Source: JAUQQI01 sp040289115
Lineage (GTDB): Bacteria; Chloroflexota; Dehalococcoidia; JAUQQI01
NCBI GenBank assembly: GCA_040289115.1
Contig: PSKS01000004.1
Coordinates: forward strand, 41,177-105,176
Direction: 5' to 3'
Length of the DNA stretch: 64,000 bases
The notes beneath the pieces are model-generated. The model was not told the origin of the DNA and did not search any database. It worked only from the letters and a program-made list of their open reading frames with translations. Position 1 is the first letter of the stretch; each line of letters starts with the position of its first letter. This document shows positions 25,746-33,832 of this stretch, piece by piece. The translations under genes and the position numbers were made by a program.

Positions 25746-26501
25746 GTGGAGCGGCTACGTCTTGACGGCAAAGTCGCGGTGGTCACCGGCTCGTCGCGGG
25801 GTATCGGCCGGGCCATCGCCCTGAAGCTGGCCGACCGGGGGGCCAAGGTTGTGGTAAATTACCGGACCAGCCAGGCCGAGGCTGAGGAGGTGGCCTCGCT
25901 GATTCGCAAGTGTGGGAGCGAGGCGGTGACCTTCAAGGCCGACGTGAGCCGGCGGGAGGAAGCCGAAGCGCTGATTCAGGAGGCACTGGGCCGTTTCGGC
26001 CGGCTGGATATCCTGGTGAACAACGCCGGCCTGATTCGGGACACCTTGCTGGTGCGGATGTCCGACGAGGACTGGGACCTGGTAATGGACGTGAACCTTA
26101 GGGGAACTTTCTACTGTTGCCGGGCGGCCGTTCGGCCCATGATCCGTCAGCGCTGGGGACGCATAATCAACATGAGCAGCATCGTCGGGGTACACGGCAA
26201 CGTGGGCCAGGCCAACTATTCAGCGGCCAAGGCCGGCGTCATCGGTTTTACCAAGAGCCTGGCCAAGGAGGTAGCCTCCCGAAACGTAACCGTCAACGTC
26301 GTTGCCCCCGGCCTCATCGAGACGGACGTAACCACAAAGCTCAACGAGCGGGTTAAAGCGGAGCTCTTTAAGCGGATTCACCTGGGCCGTCTTGGGACGC
26401 CCGAAGAGGTCGCCGAGCTGGTGGCCTTCCTGGCGTCGGATGCGGCCGGATACATCACCGGTCAGGTCTTGCTTATTGACGGCGGCATGAGTCTCGGCTA
26501 A
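25746..26501 (+). CDS. fabG: 3-oxoacyl-[acyl-carrier-protein] reductase
   Basis: A 251-residue short-chain dehydrogenase. NADPH motif is TGSSRGIGRAIALKLADRG, then NNAG, the catalytic Ser in NMSSIVG and Tyr-x3-Lys in NYSAAKAGVIGFTKSL. The C-terminus IDGGMSLG is typical of FabG. It reduces 3-oxoacyl-ACP in fatty-acid elongation. It is 4 bases after fabD, starting with GTG. FabH, FabF and PlsX, often in this cluster, are not present in the window. Confidence 0.95.
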   Translation: MERLRLDGKVAVVTGSSRGIGRAIALKLADRGAKVVVNYRTSQAEAEEVASLIRKCGSEAVTFKADVSRREEAEALIQEALGRFGRLDILVNNAGLIRDTLLVRMSDEDWDLVMDVNLRGTFYCCRAAVRPMIRQRWGRIINMSSIVGVHGNVGQANYSAAKAGVIGFTKSLAKEVASRNVTVNVVAPGLIETDVTTKLNERVKAELFKRIHLGRLGTPEEVAELVAFLASDAAGYITGQVLLIDGGMSLG

Positions 26502-26513
26502 TTTAAACATAGG

Positions 26514-26972
26514 ATGGCCGCCGAAAAGAAGCCCGGCTGGCGACGTCAGGCCCGGGTCTTGGCGTTCAGGGTGCTTTTCGAGCACGACCTGACCGGCCAT
26601 AACCCGGCTAAGGCGCTGGAATATCACTTGGCCGAGGAGCCGCTGCCGGCGGATGCGGCCGAATTCGCCCGGGGCCTGGTGTATGGTACCCTGGCCCACC
26701 GGGAGGAGCTTGATGAGGTCATTCGGCGGTTCGCCCCGGCCTGGCCTTTCGAACAGATGAACGCGGTGGATAAAAATATACTCAGGCTTGCCCTTTACGA
26801 GGTCCTGTTCGAGAATCAGGTACCGGTAAAGGCGGCCATAAACGAGGCCGTCGAGCTGGCCAAGCTCTTCGGCACCGACGCCTCACCGAAGTTTGTTAAC
26901 GGCGTATTGGGGGCCGTTGTCCGGGCCTACGGGCGAGTGCCCGGTGCCTCGGGCAGCGGAAACAAAGCCTAA
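26514..26972 (+). CDS. nusB: Transcription antitermination factor NusB
   Basis: 152 residues, all helical: RRQARVLAFRVLFEHDLT at the start, and NAVDKNILRLALYEVLF and VPVKAAINEAVELAKLFGTDASPKFVNGVLGAV in the C-terminal half match NusB. It binds boxA with NusE and supports rRNA transcription. ATG 26514 follows fabG by 12 bases. Its insertion between fabG and acpP is an unusual but not unknown arrangement. Confidence 0.95.
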   Translation: MAAEKKPGWRRQARVLAFRVLFEHDLTGHNPAKALEYHLAEEPLPADAAEFARGLVYGTLAHREELDEVIRRFAPAWPFEQMNAVDKNILRLALYEVLFENQVPVKAAINEAVELAKLFGTDASPKFVNGVLGAVVRAYGRVPGASGSGNKA

Positions 26973-26978
26973 CTAAAA

Positions 26979-27017
26979 ACCTGGCAACGACAGGTCCTGG
27001 GGTCGGCCGACCCCGGG
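26979..27017 (+). repeat. Two hairpins between nusB and acpP
   Basis: The 82-base gap holds ACCTG-N7-CAGGT (26979-26995) followed by a perfect 16-base palindrome GGGGTCGGCCGACCCC (26999-27014) that can extend by three pairs as RNA. No T-run follows, so a simple intrinsic terminator is unlikely. Possible roles are an mRNA-processing or stability structure that raises acpP expression, or a dyad operator. The strong ribosome site AAGGGGGGTG precedes acpP. Confidence 0.5.
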
Positions 27018-27054
27018 CTGAAGCAACCCAAAAATCTCCAAGGGGGGTGAATCT

Positions 27055-27321
27055 ATGGCAACAGTCTACGAACGGGTAAAGCGCATAATCGTTGAGGAGC
27101 TTGGGGTGGATGAAGACCAGGTCACGCCGGATGCCTCGTTCATCGAAGACCTAAACGCCGACTCCCTGGACCTGGTCGAGCTCATCATGCGGCTTGAGGA
27201 GGAGTTCAGCAAGGAGGGGCGCCAGATCACCATCTCCGACGAGGAGGCCGAGCGGATTCGCACCGTGCGGGATGCGGTAGAATTTATAAAAGAACACGGC
27301 GTCGAAGACGATGAGGAGTGA
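27055..27321 (+). CDS. acpP: Acyl carrier protein
   Basis: 88 residues, acidic. The phosphopantetheine attachment serine lies in NADSLDLVELIMRLEEEF (Ser near residue 37), the canonical DSL motif. It carries the growing acyl chain in fatty-acid synthesis. A strong ribosome site (AAGGGGGG, 7 bases before ATG) fits its high expression. The C-terminal tail is rich in Glu/Asp (HGVEDDEE). Its stop overlaps the tatC start (GTGA). Confidence 0.97.
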   Translation: MATVYERVKRIIVEELGVDEDQVTPDASFIEDLNADSLDLVELIMRLEEEFSKEGRQITISDEEAERIRTVRDAVEFIKEHGVEDDEE

Positions 27322-28040
27322 AGGTGACCCAGGTCGCCGATGAGAAACGGATGACCATTTTTGAGCACCTGGCCGAGCTGCGGATGCGGCTCATCCGCAG
27401 CTTTGTGGCCCTGGCTGTGGCAACCTTATTTTCCCTCCTTTTCACCCGGCCGATTTTTGAGATTTTAAAGGCGCCGGCCTACCCCATCGACCTCATCTTC
27501 ATCGACCCCACTGAGGGGATGGGGTCGTATTTCCGGGTGGCCCTGCTGGCCGGCGTCATCCTGGCGATGCCGGCCATCGTCTACCAGGCGGCTATGTTTG
27601 TAATGCCGGGCCTTACGCCCGCGGAAAAGCGGTACCTCTTCTGGCTGCTACCTGGGGCGACCCTAAGCTTCGTCATTGGGGTGGTCTTCGCCTATGCGGT
27701 CCTGATGCCCCCGGCCATTACGTTCCTTCTGGGCTGGCCGGGGGAAGATATCGCCCGGCCGCAGATCAGGCTCTCCAGTTACATAGACTTCGTAACCCGT
27801 TTTCTCTTCTGGGTTGGGGTGGTCTTCGAGACGCCCCTTATTATTTACTTCCTGGCCAAGGTGCGGGTTGTAAGCCCCCAGCGGCTAGCCAGCTTGCGAA
27901 AATACGCCATCGTTGGGGCCTTTGCCCTGGGGGCCATCATTACGCCGACCTTCGACCCGGTCAACCAGACCCTGGTTGCCGTCCCGCTGATCCTGCTGTA
28001 TGAGGTGGGCATCTTCCTGGCCAAGCTTGCCTACCGCTAG
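27318..28040 (+). CDS. tatC: Sec-independent protein translocase TatC
   Basis: 240 residues with six membrane helices. The signature N-terminus MTIFEHLAELRMRLIRS and the later LPGATLSFVIGVVFAY and YIDFVTRFLFWVGVVFETPLIIYFL segments are typical. TatC recognises twin-arginine signal peptides and transports folded proteins. No TatA/TatB gene is next to it. GTG 27318 overlaps the acpP stop. A second GTG at 27324 has better spacing (5 bases) from GAGGAG and may be the true start. Confidence 0.95.
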   Translation: MKVTQVADEKRMTIFEHLAELRMRLIRSFVALAVATLFSLLFTRPIFEILKAPAYPIDLIFIDPTEGMGSYFRVALLAGVILAMPAIVYQAAMFVMPGLTPAEKRYLFWLLPGATLSFVIGVVFAYAVLMPPAITFLLGWPGEDIARPQIRLSSYIDFVTRFLFWVGVVFETPLIIYFLAKVRVVSPQRLASLRKYAIVGAFALGAIITPTFDPVNQTLVAVPLILLYEVGIFLAKLAYR

Positions 28041-28049
28041 CCGCCGCCC

Positions 28050-28559
28050 TTGGGCCGAGCGGGGCGCGAGCTCCTAATCACCCTCATCGCCTACTGGCGA
28101 AACCTGAATGCCTGGTGGAGACGGCAGACGGCCTGGGGTCGGCGGCTTTATGCTACCCTGGCCCTGATCTACCTGGTAGGTGCCCTCTGCTACTGCCTGG
28201 GGGTGGCTAGCCTGGTCCTTATACCCTTACCGACGGCCACCACCGGACCCACTGCCGAGGGCCGGGGGGTGCCGACTGTAAGCCCTACGGCCGAACCGGC
28301 GGACGAGGCATCGCCCACCCCACTGCCTTTATCCACCGCCGTTTCGGCCGTTACCCCTGTGCCAACCCCAAATTCCGCCCCCACCCGTGTTCCAAGCCGG
28401 ACGCCCACGGCCCAGCCCCCTCGGAGTCCGACCCCGACGCCTTCCCCAAGCCCGACCCGGACCCTCCAACCGGCTCCAACCTGGACCCCTGGCCGCACCG
28501 TTACCCCGACTCCCACCGCTTTGGCCAGCCCCCAGCCAACCCCGACAGCTATCCGCTAG
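28050..28559 (+). CDS. Single-pass membrane protein with Pro/Thr-rich tail
   Basis: About 169 residues from TTG 28050. The start is uncertain: no ribosome site and no alternative in frame nearby. A short Trp/Arg-rich cytoplasmic part is followed by one membrane helix (about 36-60, LALIYLVGALCYCLGVASLVLI). The rest, about 105 residues, is low-complexity Pro/Thr/Ser with TPT-type repeats, typical of a cell-wall-spanning or glycosylated stalk. No catalytic domain is seen. It ends in a 4-base convergent overlap with RNase PH. Function unknown. Confidence 0.65.
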   Translation: MGRAGRELLITLIAYWRNLNAWWRRQTAWGRRLYATLALIYLVGALCYCLGVASLVLIPLPTATTGPTAEGRGVPTVSPTAEPADEASPTPLPLSTAVSAVTPVPTPNSAPTRVPSRTPTAQPPRSPTPTPSPSPTRTLQPAPTWTPGRTVTPTPTALASPQPTPTAIR

Positions 28560-29293
28560 GCTTCCCCAGCCAGGGCCGCCAGCTGGGCCTTAAGGAGCTG
28601 GCGGATACCCACCTCGGCCAGATCGAGAAGCTGATGCAGCTGTTTCCGGCTGAAGGGTTCGGCCTCGGCGGTACCCTGAATCTCCACCAGCCGGCCGTCG
28701 GCGGCCATCACCACGTTGAGGTCAACTTGGGCCTGGGAATCTTCGGCGTACTCTAGGTCTAGCACAGGTACCCCGCCGACGATGCCCACACTCACGGCGG
28801 CGACTGCCTGCTTGATAGGGTCAGTTGCCAGGAGCCCCTCAGCCCTTAGTCGACCCACCGCCCGGACCAGAGCAACCCAGGCCCCGGTGATGGCTGCCGT
28901 CCGGGTTCCGCCGTCGGCCTGGAGCACATCGCAATCGACAATGAGGGTGCGTTCGCCCAACTTGTCCAGGTCGACCACGGCCCGCAGGGCCCGGCCGATG
29001 AGACGCTGAATCTCCTGCGTCCGGCCGGATGGGCGGCCCTGGACGGCCTCCCGGGGCGAGCGGGTTGGGGTGGCCCGGGGCAACATCCCATACTCGGCGG
29101 TCACCCACCCCCGGCCAGTACCAGCCAAAAAGGGCGGCACCCGCTCCTCCACCGTCACGGTGCACAGCACCCGGGTTCGGCCCTGCTCGATTAGGGCCGA
29201 GCCCTCGGGAAATTCCAGGGGGTCTAGGCTGATTCGAACCGGCCGGAGCTGATCGGGCGCCCGACCGCCCGGCCGGTCGGAAACCCCGACCAT
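28556..29293 (-). CDS. rph: Ribonuclease PH
   Basis: 245 residues. It has the N-terminal RPVRISLDPLEFPEGSALIEQGRTRVLC segment, GRGWVTAEYGMLPRATPTR, the phosphate-binding RxxEIQRLIGRALRAVVDL, and the metal site CDVLQADGGTRTAAI. It trims tRNA 3' ends using phosphate. ATG 29293 follows the small membrane protein gene by 11 bases on the minus strand. Confidence 0.96.
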   Translation of the reverse strand: MVGVSDRPGGRAPDQLRPVRISLDPLEFPEGSALIEQGRTRVLCTVTVEERVPPFLAGTGRGWVTAEYGMLPRATPTRSPREAVQGRPSGRTQEIQRLIGRALRAVVDLDKLGERTLIVDCDVLQADGGTRTAAITGAWVALVRAVGRLRAEGLLATDPIKQAVAAVSVGIVGGVPVLDLEYAEDSQAQVDLNVVMAADGRLVEIQGTAEAEPFSRKQLHQLLDLAEVGIRQLLKAQLAALAGEA

Positions 29294-29304
29294 TGGCGGC
29301 CCCT

Positions 29305-29646
29305 CTACCTACCGAGCAGGTCGGCGATGTTATACGCCAGCAGCACCGGGATGAAGATCGCCAGCAAAAGCAGGTGAATTAAAAAGCCCACTACGAAGCC
29401 CTGCCGGTCGCCGTTGCGGTAAAGCCACTCCCAGCTGGCTCGCATCACGGCGGCCGGGGCAATGAGTCCCACCCCGTAGAGGGCCAGGTATCGGACGGCC
29501 ACCCCCACCTTCCAGGGCAGGAAATGGACGGCCGAATGGACCAGGATAACGGCCCAGGTGACGAACTGGACCAGAACCCAGCCTGTCAGGCCGGTGGCCA
29601 GGATGGCCGCCACCCAAACCCCGGTGCGCCGGTAGTCCACGGTCAC
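29305..29646 (-). CDS. Small three-helix membrane protein, unknown function
   Basis: 113 residues from GTG 29646. Three hydrophobic stretches lie at about 9-35, 47-68 and 81-108, separated by short charged loops (RNGDRQGF). No known motif is recognised. It lies 21 bases after the citrate synthase gene and 11 before rph on the same strand, so it is likely cotranscribed with them. The first two codons could also place the start at the second GTG, two codons later. Confidence 0.6.
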   Translation of the reverse strand: MTVDYRRTGVWVAAILATGLTGWVLVQFVTWAVILVHSAVHFLPWKVGVAVRYLALYGVGLIAPAAVMRASWEWLYRNGDRQGFVVGFLIHLLLLAIFIPVLLAYNIADLLGR

Positions 29647-29667
29647 CGTTAGCCCTCAAAACTGGCC

Positions 29668-30813
29668 TCAGGTGCGGGCCGGGGCCGGACCCCGCTGGTC
29701 GATGGGGATATATTCGAGGTCCATCGGGCCCACATACTCCAGGAGCGGGCGGATGAGGACGGCGTCCCGGTACTGCTCGATGCACTGCAGGACCCAGCCC
29801 GGTACCCGGCCGATGGCGAAGATGGGCACGAAGAGGTCTTCAGGGATGCCCAGCAGGTAATAGACGACCCCGGCGTAGAAGTCCACGTTTACGTAGATGC
29901 CCCGCTCCTGGTAGGGCCGCATTACCTCTTCGACCTTCTGCAGGATCTGGAACCAGTGGGGTTGGTTCCGCCGCTCGGCTACCTCCTTGGCCAAGGGCCT
30001 TAGCAACTTCGCCCGGGGGTCCTCCACCTTGTAGACCCGGTGGCCGAAGCCCATCACCCGGTCACCCCGGGCCAGCCGCTCCCGGACGTAGGCTTCGGCC
30101 CGGTCGGGTGACCCGATCTCCTCGGCCATGCGCATCACCGCCTCGGCCGCCCCACCGTGCCACGGACCTTTAAGGGCGCCGATGGCCCCCACGATGGCCG
30201 AGTGCAAGTCGGACATGGTGCTGACGATCACCCGGCCGGTGAAGGCCGAGGCGTTGGCCCCGTGCTCAGCATGCAGGATGAAGTCCACGTCCAGGGTCCG
30301 GGCGTCTTCCGGGTGGGGTTCCTCCCCAAACAGCATCCAGAGGAAGTTGGCGGCGTGGCCCAGGTTGGGGTTGGGGGGCACCGGCTCCAGCCCCTGTCGG
30401 ATCCGGTGGTGGTAGGCAACGATGGTAGGAACCTGGGCTGTAAGTCGGATACCCTTGCGCAGGGTGGCCGCCTCGGAGTTGTCGTTTACCTCGGGGTCGA
30501 AGGCGGCCAGGACCGAAACACCGGTGCGGAGTACGTCCATGGGGTGGGCGTGCTTAATCAGCCGGATAACCTGGACCACCTCGTCCGGAATCTGCCGGCT
30601 GACCCGCAGGGCCGCGTCGAACTCCTCCAGCTCGGTCCGGGTGGGGAGATGGCCGTACAGCAAAAGATAGGCCACCTCTTCGAAGGTGGACTTGGTCGCG
30701 AGGTCCTCAATCCGGTAGCCCCGGTAAAGGAGTATGCCTTTCTCCCCGTCGATGTAGCTTGATTGGGTTTCGGCAAGCACCACACCTTTAAGGCCGGTAT
30801 TTTTGGTCGGCAT
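29668..30813 (-). CDS. Citrate synthase / 2-methylcitrate synthase
   Basis: 381 residues, the short bacterial/archaeal type. Active-site residues are His in LHAEHGANAS, His in MGFGHRVYK, and Asp in NVDFYAG. The C-terminal helix region has RDAVLIRPLLEYVG. It condenses acetyl-CoA (or propionyl-CoA) with oxaloacetate; the short type is often dual or methylcitrate-specific, so no symbol is given. AAAGGAGG lies 5-6 bases before the ATG. Confidence 0.94.
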   Translation of the reverse strand: MPTKNTGLKGVVLAETQSSYIDGEKGILLYRGYRIEDLATKSTFEEVAYLLLYGHLPTRTELEEFDAALRVSRQIPDEVVQVIRLIKHAHPMDVLRTGVSVLAAFDPEVNDNSEAATLRKGIRLTAQVPTIVAYHHRIRQGLEPVPPNPNLGHAANFLWMLFGEEPHPEDARTLDVDFILHAEHGANASAFTGRVIVSTMSDLHSAIVGAIGALKGPWHGGAAEAVMRMAEEIGSPDRAEAYVRERLARGDRVMGFGHRVYKVEDPRAKLLRPLAKEVAERRNQPHWFQILQKVEEVMRPYQERGIYVNVDFYAGVVYYLLGIPEDLFVPIFAIGRVPGWVLQCIEQYRDAVLIRPLLEYVGPMDLEYIPIDQRGPAPART

Positions 30814-30879
30814 TGGGTCCTCCTTTTTCTGGTCTGCTTCGGTCGGGGAAGGACCAAACCTGGCCTGCCCCCGTTGCCT

Positions 30880-31896
30880 TTAGCCTTCTTCCTTAAGCCA
30901 CCGGGCCACATCCTTAGCGTGGTAGGTTATGATAAGGTCGGCCCCGGCCCGCTTGATACCGTAGAGAATCTCCAGGGCGGCCCGCCGCTCGTCCAGCCAG
31001 CCGTTCCGGGCGGCGGCCTTTACCATGGCGTACTCGCCGCTCACGTTGTAGGCCGCCAGGGGATGGTCGAAGCGCTGGCGGACCACCCGGATAACGTCCA
31101 GGTAGGCCAGGGCCGGTTTGACCATTATAATGTCGGCCCCCTCGGCGATGTCCAACTCGACCTCCCGCAGGGCCTCCCGGACGTTGGGCGGGTCCATCTG
31201 ATAGGCCCGGCGGTCCCCAAACTGGGGGGCCGAGCCGGCCGCTTCCCGGAAGGGGCCGTAGAAGGCCGAGGCGTACTTGGCGCTGTAAGCCATGATGGTC
31301 ACCTGCCCGAAGCCCGCCTCGTCGAGGGCCCGGCGGATGGCCCCAACCCGGCCGTCCATCATATCCGAGGGCGCCACGATGTCCGCGCCGGCCGCGGCCT
31401 GGGAGACGGCAGTTCGGGCCAACAGTTCTAAGGTTTCGTCGTTTTGAACGTAGCCATCCCGGACGACCCCGCAGTGGCCGTGACTGGTATATTCGCACAG
31501 GCAGACGTCGCAGATAACTGTAAGGTCGGGCACAAGGCCCTTAATCACCTTCACGGCCCGCTGGATAATGCCGTCCTCGGCCCACGCCCCCGACCCCACC
31601 TCATCCTTGTGCGCCGGGATGCCAAAAAGTAAAACCGCCCGGATGCCAAGCCGGGCGATGGCCTCCACCTCGGCGGGCAGAAGGTCTAGGGACCAGCGGT
31701 ACTGACCAGGCATGCTTTCGATCTCCTGGCGTGTGCCGCGGCCTTCGATAATAAAAAGGGGGTAGATAAGGTCCTTGACGGAAAGGCGGGTTTCTTGAAC
31801 CAGTTCCCGAAGCGCCGTGGTTCGCCGCAGGCGGCGGAGACGGACTGCCGGAAAACCACCGGTAAGAGAGCCGCGGAGACTCGTCGCCTCAAGCAT
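30880..31896 (-). CDS. hemB: Porphobilinogen synthase
   Basis: 338 residues. The zinc-binding cysteines are in CDVCLCEYTSHGHCG, the first Schiff-base lysine in AYSAKYASAFYGPFR, and the second in IIMVKPALAYLD. It joins two 5-aminolevulinate molecules in tetrapyrrole synthesis. GGGAGGT lies 7 bases before the ATG. No other hem genes are adjacent. The 66-base gap to the citrate synthase gene downstream may allow cotranscription. Confidence 0.96.
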   Translation of the reverse strand: MLEATSLRGSLTGGFPAVRLRRLRRTTALRELVQETRLSVKDLIYPLFIIEGRGTRQEIESMPGQYRWSLDLLPAEVEAIARLGIRAVLLFGIPAHKDEVGSGAWAEDGIIQRAVKVIKGLVPDLTVICDVCLCEYTSHGHCGVVRDGYVQNDETLELLARTAVSQAAAGADIVAPSDMMDGRVGAIRRALDEAGFGQVTIMAYSAKYASAFYGPFREAAGSAPQFGDRRAYQMDPPNVREALREVELDIAEGADIIMVKPALAYLDVIRVVRQRFDHPLAAYNVSGEYAMVKAAARNGWLDERRAALEILYGIKRAGADLIITYHAKDVARWLKEEG

Positions 31897-32077
31897 CGGC
31901 CCGACCTCCCGAGTATGATAGCATTGGACCTGACAAAGGGCCCCCGTCGTCGCCCCGTAATTTTTAATGGGACCGATAGGTTCCGTCTATTACTGAGGGC
32001 TTCATCCCAACGGGGGACGTTACCCCTCTGAGTATATATCATATAACGCTGGCAGCTAACCCAACGCGGAGGCGACA
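31897..32077. promoter_or_regulatory. Divergent intergenic region hemB / O-methyltransferase
   Basis: This is the longest AT-rich gap (181 bases). On the plus side TATAAC (32042-32047) is about 30 bases before the methyltransferase ATG, with CGGAGG as ribosome site. On the minus side an AT-rich TATCAT lies about 20 bases before the hemB ATG. Between them CCCCCGT (31941-31947) and ACGGGGG (32010-32016) form a long-range 7-base inverted repeat. No tRNA and no known riboswitch core is recognised. Confidence 0.4.
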
Positions 32078-32716
32078 ATGGCGGAGTTATATCATCCCCG
32101 GCTTATAGCCTACCTGGAGGACCTCGTCCCACCCCGCCACCCGGTTCTGCAGGAGATGGAGGAGCGGGCCCGCCGGACGGGCTTCCCCATCATTGGACCG
32201 GTGGTCGGTCAGCTCTTTTACCTGCTCGGCCGGATAAGCGGCGCCCGGCGGGTGTTCGAACTCGGCTCCGGTTTCGGCTACTCCACCGCCTGGCTGGCCT
32301 TGGCCGTCCGGGACAACGGGGGTGGTGAAGTTTACCACGTGGTTTGGGACGCGGAGCTTTCCCGCCAGGCTCAAGATTACCTGGGCCGGTTGGGACTGGC
32401 CGACTTGGTTCGGTTCCGGGTTGCTGAGGCCGTTGCCGAGCTCGACCGTACCCCCGGCGAGTTCGACTTAGTCTTCAACGACATCGAGAAGCCGGACTAC
32501 CCCCGGTCGCTGCCCGTCATTAAAAGGCATTTGCGGCGGGGCGCGCTGATGCTGGTGGATAACATCCTCTGGTCGGGCCGGGTTTGGGATGAGCAGGCCA
32601 ACGACCCCGCAACCCGGGGCGTCCGGGAATTCACCCGCCTCGTCTTTGCCGACCCAGACCTCGTCGCCAGCATTATCCCGGTCCGGGATGGGGTGCTGGT
32701 TGCCTGGCGGAAATAG
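32078..32716 (+). CDS. Class I SAM-dependent O-methyltransferase
   Basis: A 212-residue methyltransferase of the catechol-O-methyltransferase-like family (Methyltransf_3). SAM loop is VFELGSGFGYSTAWLAL, followed by the acidic VFNDIEKPDYP where metal-dependent members have an Asp, and MLVDNILWSGRV. Substrates in the family are small phenolics or other hydroxylated molecules; the one here is unknown. CGGAGG precedes the ATG. It is followed by a PIG-L deacetylase gene with its own promoter. Confidence 0.92.
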   Translation: MAELYHPRLIAYLEDLVPPRHPVLQEMEERARRTGFPIIGPVVGQLFYLLGRISGARRVFELGSGFGYSTAWLALAVRDNGGGEVYHVVWDAELSRQAQDYLGRLGLADLVRFRVAEAVAELDRTPGEFDLVFNDIEKPDYPRSLPVIKRHLRRGALMLVDNILWSGRVWDEQANDPATRGVREFTRLVFADPDLVASIIPVRDGVLVAWRK

Positions 32717-32739
32717 GACCCCGGTCGGCCCCCATGGGC

Positions 32740-32745
32740 TATAAT
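32740..32745 (+). promoter_or_regulatory. Candidate -10 for the PIG-L deacetylase gene
   Basis: A perfect TATAAT lies 33 bases before the ATG at 32779, in the 62-base gap after the methyltransferase gene. No clear -35 is seen. Confidence 0.5.
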
Positions 32746-32778
32746 GGGAGAAGCTAAAGTCTAAAGACGAGGGTCCGC

Positions 32779-33468
32779 ATGGTCGACGTTATGGGAATTT
32801 TCGCCCACCCAGACGACCCCGAGTTTGGGGCCGGCGGAACTTTTGCCCGCTGGGCCCGGGAAGGGCGCGAGGTGATGTACGTCATCATCACCGATGGCAG
32901 TAAGGGAACGGAGGACATGGAGCTGGCGGGCGAACGGCTCGCCCGCCTCCGGGTTGAAGAGCAGCGGGAGGCGGCCCGCATCCTCGGCGTTAAAGAGGTC
33001 CTTTTCCTGGGCTATGAAGATGGGACCCTTCAGCCTACCATCGAGCTTCGGCGGGAACTGGTTAAGCTTATCCGCCTTTACCGGCCCCAGTGGGTGGTTT
33101 GCCCCGACCCGACCGCCCGCTACCTGGCCGACCGCTATATTAACCACCCAGACCACGTCGCCACCGGGGAGGCTGTCCTGGCGGCGGTCTTTCCGGCTGC
33201 CCGCAACCGCCCCAGCTTTCCCGAGCTCTTGAAGCAGGGCCTTGACGTTCACACCGTTGAGGAAGTCTACCTTTCGGGGCCCCGGGAGCCCAACTTTTTT
33301 GTGGACATCTCGGAGACCCTGGAGCTTAAGATTCGGGCCCTACGGGCCCACCGCAGCCAGATCGGAGAGCGCCCGATCCACGAGTTCGTCACCCGCTGGG
33401 CGGAAGAGGTGGGCAAGGTTGCGGGAGTAACTTACGCCGAGGCCTTCCGCCGTCTCCGACTGGTCTAG
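32779..33468 (+). CDS. PIG-L (LmbE) family zinc deacetylase
   Basis: 229 residues. Zinc ligands are in AHPDDPEFGAGG (residues 9-20) and YINHPDHVATGEAV (about 116-129). Family members remove acetyl groups from N-acetylglucosamine-containing molecules such as GlcNAc-PI, GlcNAc-inositol or bacillithiol and mycothiol precursors. No companion thiol-synthesis gene is visible, so the substrate is open. ACGAGGG precedes the ATG. Confidence 0.93.
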   Translation: MVDVMGIFAHPDDPEFGAGGTFARWAREGREVMYVIITDGSKGTEDMELAGERLARLRVEEQREAARILGVKEVLFLGYEDGTLQPTIELRRELVKLIRLYRPQWVVCPDPTARYLADRYINHPDHVATGEAVLAAVFPAARNRPSFPELLKQGLDVHTVEEVYLSGPREPNFFVDISETLELKIRALRAHRSQIGERPIHEFVTRWAEEVGKVAGVTYAEAFRRLRLV

Positions 33469-33551
33469 CGAGACCTGGGCTTACCCCCTGGAAACCAAAA
33501 GAGGGCAATAAGCAGGCCAATGGCCAGTAAGGTGCCAAGGTCCAACGGCAT
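33465..33551 (-). CDS. Possible 28-residue membrane microprotein
   Basis: The frame reads MPLDLGTLLAIGLLIALF followed by WFPGGKPRSR: one 14-17-residue hydrophobic helix with a basic C-terminus, preceded by GGGGATG about 5 bases upstream. It fills the 139-base gap between the PIG-L gene and the 74-residue protein and overlaps the PIG-L stop by 4 bases on the other strand. It is too short to be certain; chance is possible. Confidence 0.35.
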   Translation of the reverse strand: MPLDLGTLLAIGLLIALFWFPGGKPRSR

Positions 33552-33607
33552 AACCGCATCCCCTAGTTCATATCGGCCGTGGGAACCCGGCCCCACAGGG
33601 AGGACAG

Positions 33608-33832
33608 ATGACCGAGGCGGAACGACTGCTTAGGGCGGCCCGCCGCCCGGACGGCACCCTTGCCCTGGCTGAACTTAAACGGCTAGTTCTTTCCCGCCGG
33701 CGGCGCCGGGCAACCCTGCTTGCCCTGGAGGAATTACTCGCCAGGGAGGGATTGCTTTACGCCTGGCTCCACATTATGGGTGGGGCCAAGGCCCAGACTT
33801 CTACCGGGAGGTCAAAAGGTGAGCGGCAGTAG
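33608..33832 (+). CDS. Small basic helical protein, unknown function
   Basis: 74 residues, ATG preceded by GGGAGGA at a spacing of 4-5. It is rich in Arg and Leu (LKRLVLSRRRRRATLLALEELLA) and probably all helical, with no recognised domain. Its end overlaps the start of the DapA-like gene by 14 bases, which suggests coupled translation and membership of the same operon. Confidence 0.55.
   Translation: MTEAERLLRAARRPDGTLALAELKRLVLSRRRRRATLLALEELLAREGLLYAWLHIMGGAKAQTSTGRSKGERQ

Noticed and set aside
31897..32077. tRNA or known riboswitch in the longest AT-rich gap
   Set aside because: No cloverleaf, TTCGAAT-type T-arm or conserved riboswitch core could be found on either strand.
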